Assembly: GCA_003058525.1 (NCBI GenBank) | Contig: QBVD01000058.1 | Location: forward strand, 1 to 64,000 | DNA from: a gamma proteobacterium symbiont of Ctena orbiculata | GTDB taxonomy: Bacteria; Pseudomonadota; Gammaproteobacteria; Chromatiales; Chromatiaceae | DNA: 64,000 nt | Direction: 5' to 3' | In this document: piece after piece, positions 56,475 through 64,000 of the stretch | Layout of the letters: the number at the start of each line of letters is the position of its first letter | Numbering within the stretch: the stretch's first letter is position 1 | Translations under genes and position numbers: made by a program | The notes under the pieces: generated by a model | What the model saw: only the letters and a program-made list of their open reading frames with translations | Told to the model about the DNA's origin: nothing | The model's database searches: none

Positions 56475-59400
56475 TAGCCAACCTCACCAAAACCGGAGTA
56501 TGTGACGTTGACATTGATTGGCCTGGCGGCCGCTTGGGCAAAGGTCGCCGCACCACTCGCAAGTGTGGCCGCCGCCTGCTGTTGCTGCTGTGCGGATTGC
56601 GTCAGTTGTTGGGCGAGCTGCTCCCCGCCCTGCTGGATTGCAGAAAGCAACGTGTCGCGGAGCTGCTCGGACTCTGTCGCCGCCCGGGTCCGCTCGGTCT
56701 CGAGGCGATCATTCGCCTGCCCCATAACACCCTCTAGGAAATCGACAAACTCGCCGGAAACCTCGGCACGTTGTTCACCTGACAAGAGCCCATAGGCCTG
56801 ATTCGTCAGTGAGTTGATCCGGTTAACAGTCTCGTTGATCTCTGTCGGGTCGGTCAGGTTTGCCAGACTCGACGCCAAGGCCTCCGCCTGGTCGCTGAAA
56901 TAATCATACTGCTGTCGGGTGTCCATGACCGACAAGCGGATCGACTCGATACTGCCTTGCAGCGTATTGTTTAAACTCTGCTGTATGGTCGAGATCTGAT
57001 TCAGGTATTGAATCTCGAGTTCGTATCTTGAGCGCAACGCGGTTGCAAGTGACGTAGTCGCGTCGGTTGTGCCGTCATAGGCGCTACCGAGATCCCGGAC
57101 GGCGGACGTTGATTCATCGAAGCGATCCCGCAAGGTACGTGACGCGTCAGCAAGTAGCCGCGCCTGATCGGCAAGACTGTCGCTACTGATAAAATCGGCG
57201 ATCTCTTTGAACGACAGGAGCCGTGTGGAAATCTCTTCGACACTATTCGCCCCGATCTCCGCAAGGTCTGCGAATTGGAAATCGAGTTCACGAACGATCA
57301 ACCGCAACCGCGCGACCATCCGTTCGGTAAAGTCGTCGGCCTTGCGGTCCTGCTCAGTCCAGCCATCGAGCGCATTGGCGATATTGCTCGTCGCTTCAGG
57401 CCCGAATGCGTTGGCGATCAGATCATCGATCGCGGCAATTGCCTCAAAAGAGGATCGAAGATCGCCCGCCTTGATATTACTCGAACCCTGGTCAGCAAGA
57501 CCGAGATACCCGAACGCCGATCGGACGGAAACGTCGTCTTCGAATCCTGCATTCGTGCGGCGGTTGGTGTAAGTCGCGTATGCGGTATCGTCACCGCCAA
57601 ACGCCCCGCCTATAGCACCCCCAGCGAGACCCCCAATAACCGCCCCTACAGGCCCGCCAAACGCCATTCCGACTGTCGCCCCAAGAGAACCACCGGCCCC
57701 GCCATGCCCGCCGAAAAGCTTATCCCCAGCCAGCCCACCAAGAAGACCAGCTACGCCGTATTGCCAGTTTGCATACTGGCTTGCGTTTCCGAGCAATCCT
57801 ACCCCGACACTATCTCCGAAATTCACTAAACTGGTGCCGATCGAGTTACCGCCAAACAATGACGACTGGCCACCCCCCAACGGTGAGGCATTCGCCGCGC
57901 CACTGGATACAACCCCCATCGATACAAGGATCGGGCGGGTTATCGCGGCGTGCGCTAGTTCGCCGATCATATCCTTGAAACTATCTACGAGTCTATCCTT
58001 AAACTCACCAAACGAATTAAACGCCCCTTTCCACGCATCGGCAAATGTCTCATCAATACGCTTGCTTGCCTCAGCCCACGCATCTGTGAAAGTATTTACC
58101 TCGGCGTGTGCTGATGCTGTAACAGTGATCAATTCACTGGTGGACCGTGTGCTTTCCTTAAGCCATTTATCAGTCAGCTCTAACTGTTTGGCATATTCCT
58201 TTTCAGTCAGACTCCCCTGGGCGCGTAAAGCCGTCAGTTCGTCAAGCTTTCTGCCGTGCTCATAGTTTATTCTAAGTTCATTATCCAGCGAGAACAGCAG
58301 ATCCTCCATGGCCCCAATCTGATCTTCAATAGCCTCAGTGTTGCCTTTCCTGCTTTTGGTGTTTTTGTCTGTTTCGGTTGTATTGTCCTTAGTCTTATCG
58401 GTCGATTCCTCCATCGACTTATTAAGAAGGTCGATTTTCTTCTCAGAATCAGTGACTATCTTTTTCAGTTTGTCTAGTTGGTTGGTATAAGCTTTCCAGG
58501 CCGGGGTGCCCTTCAATCCCTGCTGCTCCAGTTGGTTTAACTGGACATTGACTGCCTCAATGGCAGGTTCCATGCTCCTGATGGTTTCCTTGAGTTCCAG
58601 GATCTGTTGTTCGGCGGCGGATAGCTCAGGTGTGACACCGTGCAAGATGTTACTGAACGCCTTGTTCAGCGCCCCACCGACGGCTGCAAAGAAACCCTCT
58701 GTCTTCGCCAGCTCGTTGAATTTATCAATGACCTGTGTAAGTCCAGGCGCAAGCTTCAAGACAAGCTGATCAGTCAATCCTTTTGCCGACGCTGTCATGC
58801 GTGTCCATGCGTCGTTGGCATCATCTGCTGCCTGTACCTGTTCACTACTCAAGGAAAGACCAAGTTCACGAGCCTCCTCACGCATTTCTGCGATAGCAGA
58901 CGCTCCGCCCTTCATGGTCTGCAGTAATGCGACGCCCTCAGAGTCCCACAACTTCATCCCAAGGCGGACCCGGTCGGACTGAGACCCGACGCCTTCCATT
59001 GCTTTCGCGATCGCTTCGAACTGATCCTCGGGCTTCAACCTGGCAAGTTGTGTCGCCTCGAGGCCGAGTTCCTTAAGCGCGTTTTTGGCTTCACCTGTAC
59101 CCTGTGCGGCTTCAGCGATACGGCGGGTCTGACGTTGCCAGCCGATTGTTAATTGATTGAATTGGACGCCTGAGAGGTCGGCGACGTGACGGTATTCGGA
59201 GAGCGCCTCGGTCGAAGCCCCGATACGGGTGGAAAGCTCGCCGATCGAATCGACAGCATTGAGGGTACTTTTTACAACAGAGGCAAGACCGGCAACCGTC
59301 GCGACTGGAACGAGCGTCTTAAGCAATCCCGACATTTTGCCGATCGAATTGCCATAGTCTCTAGACGCTTTTGTCCCGCGGCGCTTGGTATCGTTCAGCG

Positions 59401-59488
59401 CACCTAGTTGGCTACGCGTCGCTTTCAGCGATTTGACCGCGCCTGAAGAATCGCCGCTGACAATTACGCCGGTTTTGTAGTTTGCCAT
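56474..59488 (-). CDS. Tail tape measure protein
   Basis: The 1004-residue protein has long coiled-coil regions and Ala/Gly-rich hydrophobic stretches (LLGGLAGDKLFGGHGGAGGS, MAFGGPVGAVIGGLAGGAIG) near residues 585-640. A Gln/Ala-rich C-terminus follows. The N-terminal domain (MANYKTGVIVSGDSSGAVKS, SIGELSTRIGASTEALSEYR) fits phage tape-measure proteins. It sets tail length and is expelled at infection. A block of about 57960-58870 is AT-richer than both flanks, suggesting a mosaic exchange inside the gene. Confidence 0.88.
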   Translation of the reverse strand: MANYKTGVIVSGDSSGAVKSLKATRSQLGALNDTKRRGTKASRDYGNSIGKMSGLLKTLVPVATVAGLASVVKSTLNAVDSIGELSTRIGASTEALSEYRHVADLSGVQFNQLTIGWQRQTRRIAEAAQGTGEAKNALKELGLEATQLARLKPEDQFEAIAKAMEGVGSQSDRVRLGMKLWDSEGVALLQTMKGGASAIAEMREEARELGLSLSSEQVQAADDANDAWTRMTASAKGLTDQLVLKLAPGLTQVIDKFNELAKTEGFFAAVGGALNKAFSNILHGVTPELSAAEQQILELKETIRSMEPAIEAVNVQLNQLEQQGLKGTPAWKAYTNQLDKLKKIVTDSEKKIDLLNKSMEESTDKTKDNTTETDKNTKSRKGNTEAIEDQIGAMEDLLFSLDNELRINYEHGRKLDELTALRAQGSLTEKEYAKQLELTDKWLKESTRSTSELITVTASAHAEVNTFTDAWAEASKRIDETFADAWKGAFNSFGEFKDRLVDSFKDMIGELAHAAITRPILVSMGVVSSGAANASPLGGGQSSLFGGNSIGTSLVNFGDSVGVGLLGNASQYANWQYGVAGLLGGLAGDKLFGGHGGAGGSLGATVGMAFGGPVGAVIGGLAGGAIGGAFGGDDTAYATYTNRRTNAGFEDDVSVRSAFGYLGLADQGSSNIKAGDLRSSFEAIAAIDDLIANAFGPEATSNIANALDGWTEQDRKADDFTERMVARLRLIVRELDFQFADLAEIGANSVEEISTRLLSFKEIADFISSDSLADQARLLADASRTLRDRFDESTSAVRDLGSAYDGTTDATTSLATALRSRYELEIQYLNQISTIQQSLNNTLQGSIESIRLSVMDTRQQYDYFSDQAEALASSLANLTDPTEINETVNRINSLTNQAYGLLSGEQRAEVSGEFVDFLEGVMGQANDRLETERTRAATESEQLRDTLLSAIQQGGEQLAQQLTQSAQQQQQAAATLASGAATFAQAAARPINVNVTYSGFGEVG

Positions 59489-59856
59489 TAGGTTTGATTG
59501 TCCAAAAAGCCACGCTCGATCAGGCGCACCGCGTCGAGAATCTCGACACGTTTCTTACGCTTGACCATTAGGTTGATAACGCTGGTTACTGCTTCGTATT
59601 TGAGCGCCAGGGTAGCGCCTGTGAAATGGTTCCTATCCCACTGGTTATTGACACGCCGAAAGACTTCCCAGGCTTCCCAGTTGTCGGAATAGACAGTAAA
59701 GGTTTCAGTATCCGGTTGTCCGGCTTTGAATATCGCAATCGATTTTTCGATATCCTCGGCGGCCGTACCGAACGCCTCCATGGATTGACGGACACCCTTG
59801 AAATCGTCTTGAACACTACCCCGCTTCCCTGCGGAATATGCGCCAAGGTTCAGGAG
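59488..59856 (-). CDS. Frameshift extension (GT part) of the tail-assembly chaperone, DUF1799-like
   Basis: This open frame lies in the -1 register to the preceding gene. It is read without a stop from LLNLGAYSAGKRGSVQDDFK to MEAFGTAAEDIEKSIAIFKA and on to RGFLDNQT. An ATG at 59781 would give a 97-residue protein, but the frame is open back to the slippery site, so a fusion is more likely. Such G-GT pairs occur in many long-tailed phages, where the fusion helps load tail tube protein on the tape measure. It ends at the tape-measure start codon. Confidence 0.75.
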   Translation of the reverse strand, partial: LLNLGAYSAGKRGSVQDDFKGVRQSMEAFGTAAEDIEKSIAIFKAGQPDTETFTVYSDNWEAWEVFRRVNNQWDRNHFTGATLALKYEAVTSVINLMVKRKKRVEILDAVRLIERGFLDNQT

Positions 59857-60212
59857 TTTTTTGCTTGTAACGCCTTGTATCCGAGTTGTACTTTGCCGAA
59901 TCCATCAACGATAGCTCGCGCGTAATCCCTGTCGGTCATAACCATTTCGAGGTTCTCGTCATTGAATTCGACGGGGGTTCCGTCGTCGAACTCGATACCG
60001 CTCCAACCGAGCAGGTATTCCTGGATAACGCTAAGGTCGTCGTTTTCGCCATGCGCGACCGAGTCGACAACCTCTTTAACCTTTTTACGATCTGGAATAC
60101 GTTTAAAAGTAAGCTTGAACTTTACGGGGGTTTCTTTTCCCATATCGTCCATAACATTTGCGGTGACTTGCAGAGTGATTTCGTTTTTAACGCCCTTAAG
60201 AACCTTAGACAT
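59850..60212 (-). CDS. Tail-assembly chaperone (G-like)
   Basis: The 120-residue protein (MSKVLKGVKNEITLQVTANV, VKFKLTFKRIPDRKKVKEVV, YARAIVDGFGKVQLGYKALQ) is of the size and place of siphovirus tail chaperones. It follows the tail tube gene and precedes the tape measure. Its last codons contain the slippery sequence. It probably binds the tape measure to help tail assembly and is not part of the virion. Confidence 0.78.
   Translation of the reverse strand: MSKVLKGVKNEITLQVTANVMDDMGKETPVKFKLTFKRIPDRKKVKEVVDSVAHGENDDLSVIQEYLLGWSGIEFDDGTPVEFNDENLEMVMTDRDYARAIVDGFGKVQLGYKALQAKNS
59856..59862 (-). promoter_or_regulatory. Programmed -1 ribosomal frameshift site (A AAA AAC)
   Basis: On the minus strand the zero-frame codons GCA AAA AAC TCC TGA contain the canonical slippery heptamer A AAA AAC, two codons before the stop. 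A -1 slip enters the downstream open frame with CTC CTG AAC and no stop for 122 codons. Position at the end of a tail chaperone gene right before the tape measure is exactly that of the lambda G/GT shift. Confidence 0.8.
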
Positions 60213-60286
60213 TGTGAATACTCCATAGAGGGCAGCCAGCGAGCACGGTCAACACCCACCAGCCACCCGGGACCGTTGAGGGACCG

Positions 60287-61216
60287 TTAAGTTGTGGTGA
60301 TGGTTAGCTCGTCGTTGCCCGCGTCGGTGGGGATCAATGCGAGGTTTGCCTGGATGAGGGTTTCGCCGTTCGCGTCGCCATAGGTCGGCTCGAGGAGTTG
60401 CACGTTTGGGGCGTCAAGCGTGACGATATTGCCGGCAGCCGTACCGTGAACGATCTGCAACGCGCCGAGGGTGTTGTTCTTGGCGGCGGTGAAAAAATTC
60501 TGCACCGACAAGGCAGGCGCGATAAACGAGATCGAGCCCGCCGGCTGGCGGTCGACAATCGATACGCGTTTCTCGTTGGGGCGGTCGGCGTGCTGGACAT
60601 CGACGCCCAAGTCGATTGACAGGCTCTCGAGAATGCACGCGTACCCATGGAGCGATACGGTCGGCGTATTGACGTTTGAAACAGGAAGCGGCGTTTGCCA
60701 GCCGGTGAAGTCCGGGGTCGGATCGGCGACCGAGGAAGGGTCGACCCACATACCTGTAAACGTGAAATTGTAATAAGGGATATTGTCCCGACTGAATTCG
60801 AGAGAAACGGACCCATGCGCACCTACGAGGGCATGTTTCTGACCATCGCGGAAAAAGTAAATGGTCAACGATGGTTCGTTACCGGAGATCAGGCCATTGA
60901 CGACACTGGTACCAGCATTGATCGATTCATCACCGCCGCACGCTTGTAGCAGGATACTCCAGGGGGCCGGGGTATCGGCTGCACCGCCGCCTGCGATCTC
61001 AACCTGAAAGCTAACCTGCACATGCGTATTGACATGGATCTGTTGGCTGTTACCGAGGTACGGGCGGGCGTTGTTGCGGCTTACTGTGCCGCCGGCCAGG
61101 GGGGTGATAGTTGGTTCGGTAACGAGGATTGCATCGGAACCGAGCGGGGCTTCGTCAACGCCGTAAGACGCTTCTACGGCGGCAAGAATGATAGTCTTAC
61201 GAGTTTTCAAACCCAT
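60287..61216 (-). CDS. Major tail tube protein
   Basis: The 309-residue protein (MGLKTRKTIILAAVEASYGV, VQVSFQVEIAGGGAADTPAP, ILLQACGG, YNFTFTGMW) matches phage tail tube proteins by fold-type strands and by its place before the chaperone. It starts at the ATG at 61216, with a very strong AAGGAG 9 bases upstream. A terminator stands just before it, so it may have its own promoter or be read through. Confidence 0.82.
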   Translation of the reverse strand: MGLKTRKTIILAAVEASYGVDEAPLGSDAILVTEPTITPLAGGTVSRNNARPYLGNSQQIHVNTHVQVSFQVEIAGGGAADTPAPWSILLQACGGDESINAGTSVVNGLISGNEPSLTIYFFRDGQKHALVGAHGSVSLEFSRDNIPYYNFTFTGMWVDPSSVADPTPDFTGWQTPLPVSNVNTPTVSLHGYACILESLSIDLGVDVQHADRPNEKRVSIVDRQPAGSISFIAPALSVQNFFTAAKNNTLGALQIVHGTAAGNIVTLDAPNVQLLEPTYGDANGETLIQANLALIPTDAGNDELTITTT

Positions 61217-61240
61217 GGTAAGGACTCCTTATTTCAGGCA

Positions 61241-61264
61241 TAAAAAAACCCGCCGAAGCGGGTT
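61241..61264 (-). terminator. Intra-operon terminator before the tail tube gene
   Basis: On the minus strand AACCCGC-TTCG-GCGGGTT is followed by seven T residues, a classic stable tetraloop terminator. It lies 25 bases past the stop of the tail terminator gene and 25 bases before the tail tube start. Confidence 0.87.
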
Positions 61265-61288
61265 AAGGGGGTGGAAGAAATTGACGGT

Positions 61289-62017
61289 CTAAATCTGTTC
61301 TATGTACAAGCTGTCTGAGTAGACCTCCTGCCACAGCATCAGGCCCCCGCCACCATCAAGCGGGATACCTTGTTGATATTGAATCTGTGTCTCGTGGACC
61401 TGCTTACCGAGTAAGGCCCCTTGAATCTCACGCCGTAGCGATTCGATCGACGCGCTATTGCTTATAATCACGACAGCGAAGGATTGTCTTTCCAGTTGGC
61501 GGACCAGGTTACCGAAGGGCGATGGGTCGGCGTTGGTGCCTACAGGGTAAACGATCGCCGCCGGTAACGATTGAGACGGGAGCGCGGAAACAACGAACGT
61601 TATCTCGATCACTGCGACATACACGTTTTGTTCGTCGTCGAAGTCATACATCATGTCCTGAACTTCGATCGACCAAGCGCTAGCCTCGATGGCGGCCTGC
61701 ACAGTCGCGACAGCCGTATCAAGCCCATCGATGGTTGTATCGCGTACGTATAGGTGCAGTGTGTCGGTGTGGGTTACGTGGTAGCCGTCGACAACCTGCG
61801 GGTCACTCGATACCAATTGATAAACAAGGTTCGGATAAGTCGGATATTGGGGTAGCGACATCTGATAAACGCGATCACCCAACACGCCACTAAACACGGT
61901 CAGTATTTCATCGGTCGATACCACTCCGAGCGATTGAACACCTGGGGGCGCGACCACCGCTTGCTGTAACGTCGGCGCATTGGCCGTCAGCAGATCGACA
62001 TAGGGTTGAACGTTCAT
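61289..62017 (-). CDS. Tail terminator/completion protein, about double usual size
   Basis: The 242-residue protein seems to have two parts. Residues 1-130 look like a tail terminator (VYQMSLPQYPTYPNLVYQLV, DTLHLYVRDTTIDGLDTAVA, FDDEQNVYVAVIEITFVV). Residues 130-242 (FGNLVRQLERQSFAVVIISN, LRREIQGALLGKQVHETQIQ, GLMLWQEVYSDSLYIEQI) look like a second related domain. Typical family members are 110-150 residues, so this may be a fusion or duplication. It overlaps the next gene by four bases. Confidence 0.65.
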   Translation of the reverse strand: MNVQPYVDLLTANAPTLQQAVVAPPGVQSLGVVSTDEILTVFSGVLGDRVYQMSLPQYPTYPNLVYQLVSSDPQVVDGYHVTHTDTLHLYVRDTTIDGLDTAVATVQAAIEASAWSIEVQDMMYDFDDEQNVYVAVIEITFVVSALPSQSLPAAIVYPVGTNADPSPFGNLVRQLERQSFAVVIISNSASIESLRREIQGALLGKQVHETQIQYQQGIPLDGGGGLMLWQEVYSDSLYIEQI

Positions 62018-62571
62018 CCGGTGTTTTTATCCAGAAAGACTTTTAAGCGTTGATTGAATAGCGACTGTTGTTGACTGCGTGTTGCCTGCAGTGATTTCCA
62101 GACCAACCGCCGACCCGCAAAGCCGGGGTGCTCTATCGATGTGGCATAGCCCCCGCCGAACTTAAGCACCTTGCGGCCTCGAAACCGTTTCGTTTTGCCA
62201 ACGTCGGGGATCGTGTGAGGCCTGACGCCCATCTCGAGAAAATGCAATTTATAGTTCTGGTCCCACTTCTTACCCGGGGGAGCACCGATACTGCCTGCAA
62301 CCTTCTTGGTTGCGCCGGCGAACAGGACCACCGATTCTCGGGAATATCCGAGCCGGGCTCTCGCCGATGCGCTCAAAGAACGGTGCCCGATCGCCCGACG
62401 AAGTGACCCGGTCACATTGCGGATACTGCCTTTCAGTCGCTTCTTAAATGGCCCCAGGGACGCCACCAAAGAAGACCGCATGCCCTTATCAGGGAGTTTG
62501 CCCTCGAGCGAATGAAGCCGAGACATGAGGCGCTCGAGCGGTGGATTGAAATCAACGTCAGCAACCGTCAT
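62014..62571 (-). CDS. HK97 gp10-like tail completion protein
   Basis: The 185-residue basic protein has an N-terminal helix (LERLMSRLHSLEGKLPDKGM), a Lys/Arg-rich centre (FKKRLKGSIRNVTGSLRRAI) and a fold tail typical of gp10-like proteins (FLEMGVRPHTIPD, EHPGFAGRRLVWKSLQATRS). The HPGF.G segment is a good marker of the family. It links the head-tail joint to the tail tube. Gene order agrees. Confidence 0.78.
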   Translation of the reverse strand: MTVADVDFNPPLERLMSRLHSLEGKLPDKGMRSSLVASLGPFKKRLKGSIRNVTGSLRRAIGHRSLSASARARLGYSRESVVLFAGATKKVAGSIGAPPGKKWDQNYKLHFLEMGVRPHTIPDVGKTKRFRGRKVLKFGGGYATSIEHPGFAGRRLVWKSLQATRSQQQSLFNQRLKVFLDKNTG

Positions 62572-62885
62572 TGCTCGCGCTCACACATTAACGTAGTCGG
62601 TTTACGCGGGTTCTCCTGGTTGAGTACCGCGATAATGTTGTAAACGGTATCACCATGCTTTACCCGCATATCGGGGCGCACCCCATCGAGATAACGGATC
62701 ACGATTTTAGTCGTCACGCTTGAGTTGACCTGGTGCGCCTCGAACCACTCCTTACCTGTCACGGAATAGATATCCGCGTAAACGTCGGCAAAGGTCGACC
62801 AGACAATCGTCGGCTGGCCGCTCGTACTGCGATCGCCGGTCGGTTGCTCGATGGTTATCGCGTGTTTGAGCCGCCCGCTGATCAT
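62568..62885 (-). CDS. Head-tail joining (head closure) protein
   Basis: The 105-residue protein MISGRLKHAITIEQPTGDRS, with TFADVYADIYSVTGKEWFEA and IRYLDGVRPDMRVKHGDTVY, fits the SPP1 gp16-like head closure family. The features used are IxIEQ near the start and R.GD.VYNI in the middle. It overlaps its neighbours by four bases each. It closes the portal after packaging. Confidence 0.82.
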   Translation of the reverse strand: MISGRLKHAITIEQPTGDRSTSGQPTIVWSTFADVYADIYSVTGKEWFEAHQVNSSVTTKIVIRYLDGVRPDMRVKHGDTVYNIIAVLNQENPRKPTTLMCEREQ

Positions 62886-63211
62886 AACGCCCGTCCGATT
62901 AACTTGGATTCAACCTTCCACCAGGGGCCGTTCTGATGCGTTAAGTGGGGCGGCTCTTTGTAGCGGACGACGTAAGTAACACCATCAACCCAGTCGAAAT
63001 TGACCTCGGCCGTCTTGTTAGCCTGCCAGTCGGCATACACGGAATCGGCTTGAGCTTTCGTGATGAGCGAATGAATGACATCGAACTCGAACAGCTCGGT
63101 TGCCTGGAAATTTCTTTGCCGCACTCCACCCGACGCCGTGATATTGACCGCGCTCAGATTGACGGCCTGCCGGCGCGAATCGTTATCGATGGGTAACGTC
63201 GGGTAAGCCAT
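62882..63211 (-). CDS. Small phage structural protein of unknown role
   Basis: The 109-residue protein MAYPTLPIDNDSRRQAVNLS has strand-rich sequence with VNFDWVDGVTYVVRYKEPPH and WWKVESKLIGRAL. It is tightly linked to the head-closure gene. The WVDGVTYVVRY segment resembles minor tail proteins, but I do not assign a family. Confidence 0.6.
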   Translation of the reverse strand: MAYPTLPIDNDSRRQAVNLSAVNITASGGVRQRNFQATELFEFDVIHSLITKAQADSVYADWQANKTAEVNFDWVDGVTYVVRYKEPPHLTHQNGPWWKVESKLIGRAL

Positions 63212-63856
63212 TTAGAACGAATACCGGACACCCAGGAATTGACGGGAGCCGGTCCCCACGCTGTCAGCGTCGCCAACGTTCTTCAAGACTGTGTAACTCA
63301 GAGACGTATTGCGGGTGACCTTAAACTCAAGCCCGCCTGTCAAACCGTAAGTGACGTCTGATAACTCGTAATGCTGCTCATCGAGACCGCCTGATCCATC
63401 GGGTTGCCAGACATGGACCTTCACCCGGGTTTTATGCACCGCCGCACCGACCTTGACCGCGAGCCGATCATAAAACACCCGACCGGTGGAGATGCCGGCG
63501 GAGATCGTATCCATACGCGCCTTGGCGGCCCCGAACTCGTTATCGGTCCTGATCTTGCTGTTAGGCGCAATGGCAACAAACCCTTCGAGCAAGTTATTGT
63601 CCCGAATAACCCCGGCCCCAAAAATACCGCCGATACATTTTGCCCGCTCAGTATTAAAAATATCCTCGGACGTCGAGCGGTCCGCATTGAATAACGCCTG
63701 ATCGAATGCGGAGTCGATACGGCCCTCGAACTTCTGGTCTGAATGGCAAACGTTCAGCTCACCGAACATGTATGCCTGCGCGTCAATAGTGACAACCGCC
63801 AGCATGATAAAAAGCAACGCCAGGAATGCCGGGGCGAACGGATCTCGAATTCTCAT
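63212..63856 (-). CDS. Phage-encoded outer-membrane beta-barrel protein
   Basis: The 214-residue product has a hydrophobic signal segment (residues 8-28) ending near AQA. About eight amphipathic strands follow (GELNVCHSDQKFEGRIDSAF, NNLLEGFVAIAPNSKIR, SLSYTVLKN), with the terminal aromatic RQFLGVRYSF usual for barrel insertion. Two cysteines near the start may form a disulfide. It sits inside the structural operon between a gene cut by the window edge and the head-tail connector genes. It resembles Lom/OmpX-type phage conversion proteins in kind, not demonstrably in sequence. Confidence 0.75.
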   Translation of the reverse strand: MRIRDPFAPAFLALLFIMLAVVTIDAQAYMFGELNVCHSDQKFEGRIDSAFDQALFNADRSTSEDIFNTERAKCIGGIFGAGVIRDNNLLEGFVAIAPNSKIRTDNEFGAAKARMDTISAGISTGRVFYDRLAVKVGAAVHKTRVKVHVWQPDGSGGLDEQHYELSDVTYGLTGGLEFKVTRNTSLSYTVLKNVGDADSVGTGSRQFLGVRYSF

Positions 63857-64000
63857 ACTATTTGACCTCGCACAAGTTTACAGTCAATAAACCAAGTCCT
63901 TTTTTTTCCGTCATTGACTTGAATCTCTATTAATGCCGGGCCTTGATAAGTAATGCCCGACGTTTCGGTGGTAGGTATCTCAAGAATCAAACGTGAATTT
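63853..64000 (-). CDS. Partial phage gene at the window edge
   Basis: The last 49 codons of a minus-strand gene are visible. It reads NSRLILEIPTTETSGITYQG and PALIEIQVNDGKKRTWFIDC, then ends KLVRGQIV and a stop that overlaps the barrel-protein ATG by two bases. The start is outside the window. It is strand-rich and may be a small head or connector gene. No family is assigned. Confidence 0.6.
   Translation of the reverse strand, partial: NSRLILEIPTTETSGITYQGPALIEIQVNDGKKRTWFIDCKLVRGQIV

Overview
The window is a chromosomal segment of a gammaproteobacterium. Gene content and the operon types (hrpA, pntAB, uvrY-uvrC-pgsA, htpG-adk, hemN, prmB, a stand-alone iscR, an exosortase-linked polysaccharide regulon) suggest a free-living or symbiotic sulfur-oxidiser-like lineage. 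That placement is inference, because no rRNA or marker tree is available here.

Layout. 1-240: the left end of an IS200/IS605-type element running off the window edge. 0.26-9 kb: housekeeping genes on the minus strand (lytic transglycosylase, YchJ-like zinc protein, HrpA helicase, three-gene proton-translocating transhydrogenase). 9.3-17.5 kb: a minus-strand exopolysaccharide block of the XrtA/PEP-CTERM type (tyrosine autokinase, Wza-like export lipoprotein, large TPR lipoprotein PrsT, sigma-54 regulator PrsR, sensor kinase PrsK). 17.8-28.7 kb: a divergent plus-strand type II secretion operon gspGHIJKLMN-DEF ending in a small Sel1-like lipoprotein, with no recognisable gspC. 28.7-34.4 kb: palindromic dispersed repeats, hemN, a small conserved unknown, prmB, iscR with two IscR-like operators, a FemAB-like acyltransferase, and a YedK/HMCES-type SRAP gene. 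34.4-37.3 kb: a CNNM/CorC-type gene flanked by a partial direct duplication of the SRAP 3' end plus tRNA-Leu 3' end, then tRNA-Leu(TAA), tRNA-Cys(GCA) and tRNA-Gly(GCC). 37.3-50.1 kb: an exported small heat-shock-like protein, pgsA, uvrC, a family-5 uracil-DNA glycosylase, uvrY/gacA, DUF1249, thioredoxin, adk, htpG with a near-consensus sigma-32 promoter, an outer-membrane barrel of the exopolysaccharide type, phosphoglucomutase, and a lysine-rich DUF2934 protein.

50.6-64 kb is one end of a siphovirus-like prophage whose tail module lies on the minus strand: head closure, tail completion, tail terminator, tail tube, a tail-assembly chaperone with a programmed -1 frameshift at A AAA AAC, tape measure, distal tail protein, J-like tip protein with FN3-type repeats, a glycine-rich adhesin and small fibre-associated proteins. 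At the distal end of the tail genes, on the opposite strand, sits an independent accessory (moron) cassette: a strong promoter overlapping a perfect palindrome, a roughly 185-nt structured RNA ending in a terminator, a 71-aa acidic protein, a 70-aa helix-turn-helix protein, and a 59-aa protein between two copies of an 18-bp direct repeat. The layout resembles known anti-CRISPR/aca and phage immunity (C4-type RNA) loci and is the best candidate here for an undescribed system. Its function cannot be read from sequence alone.
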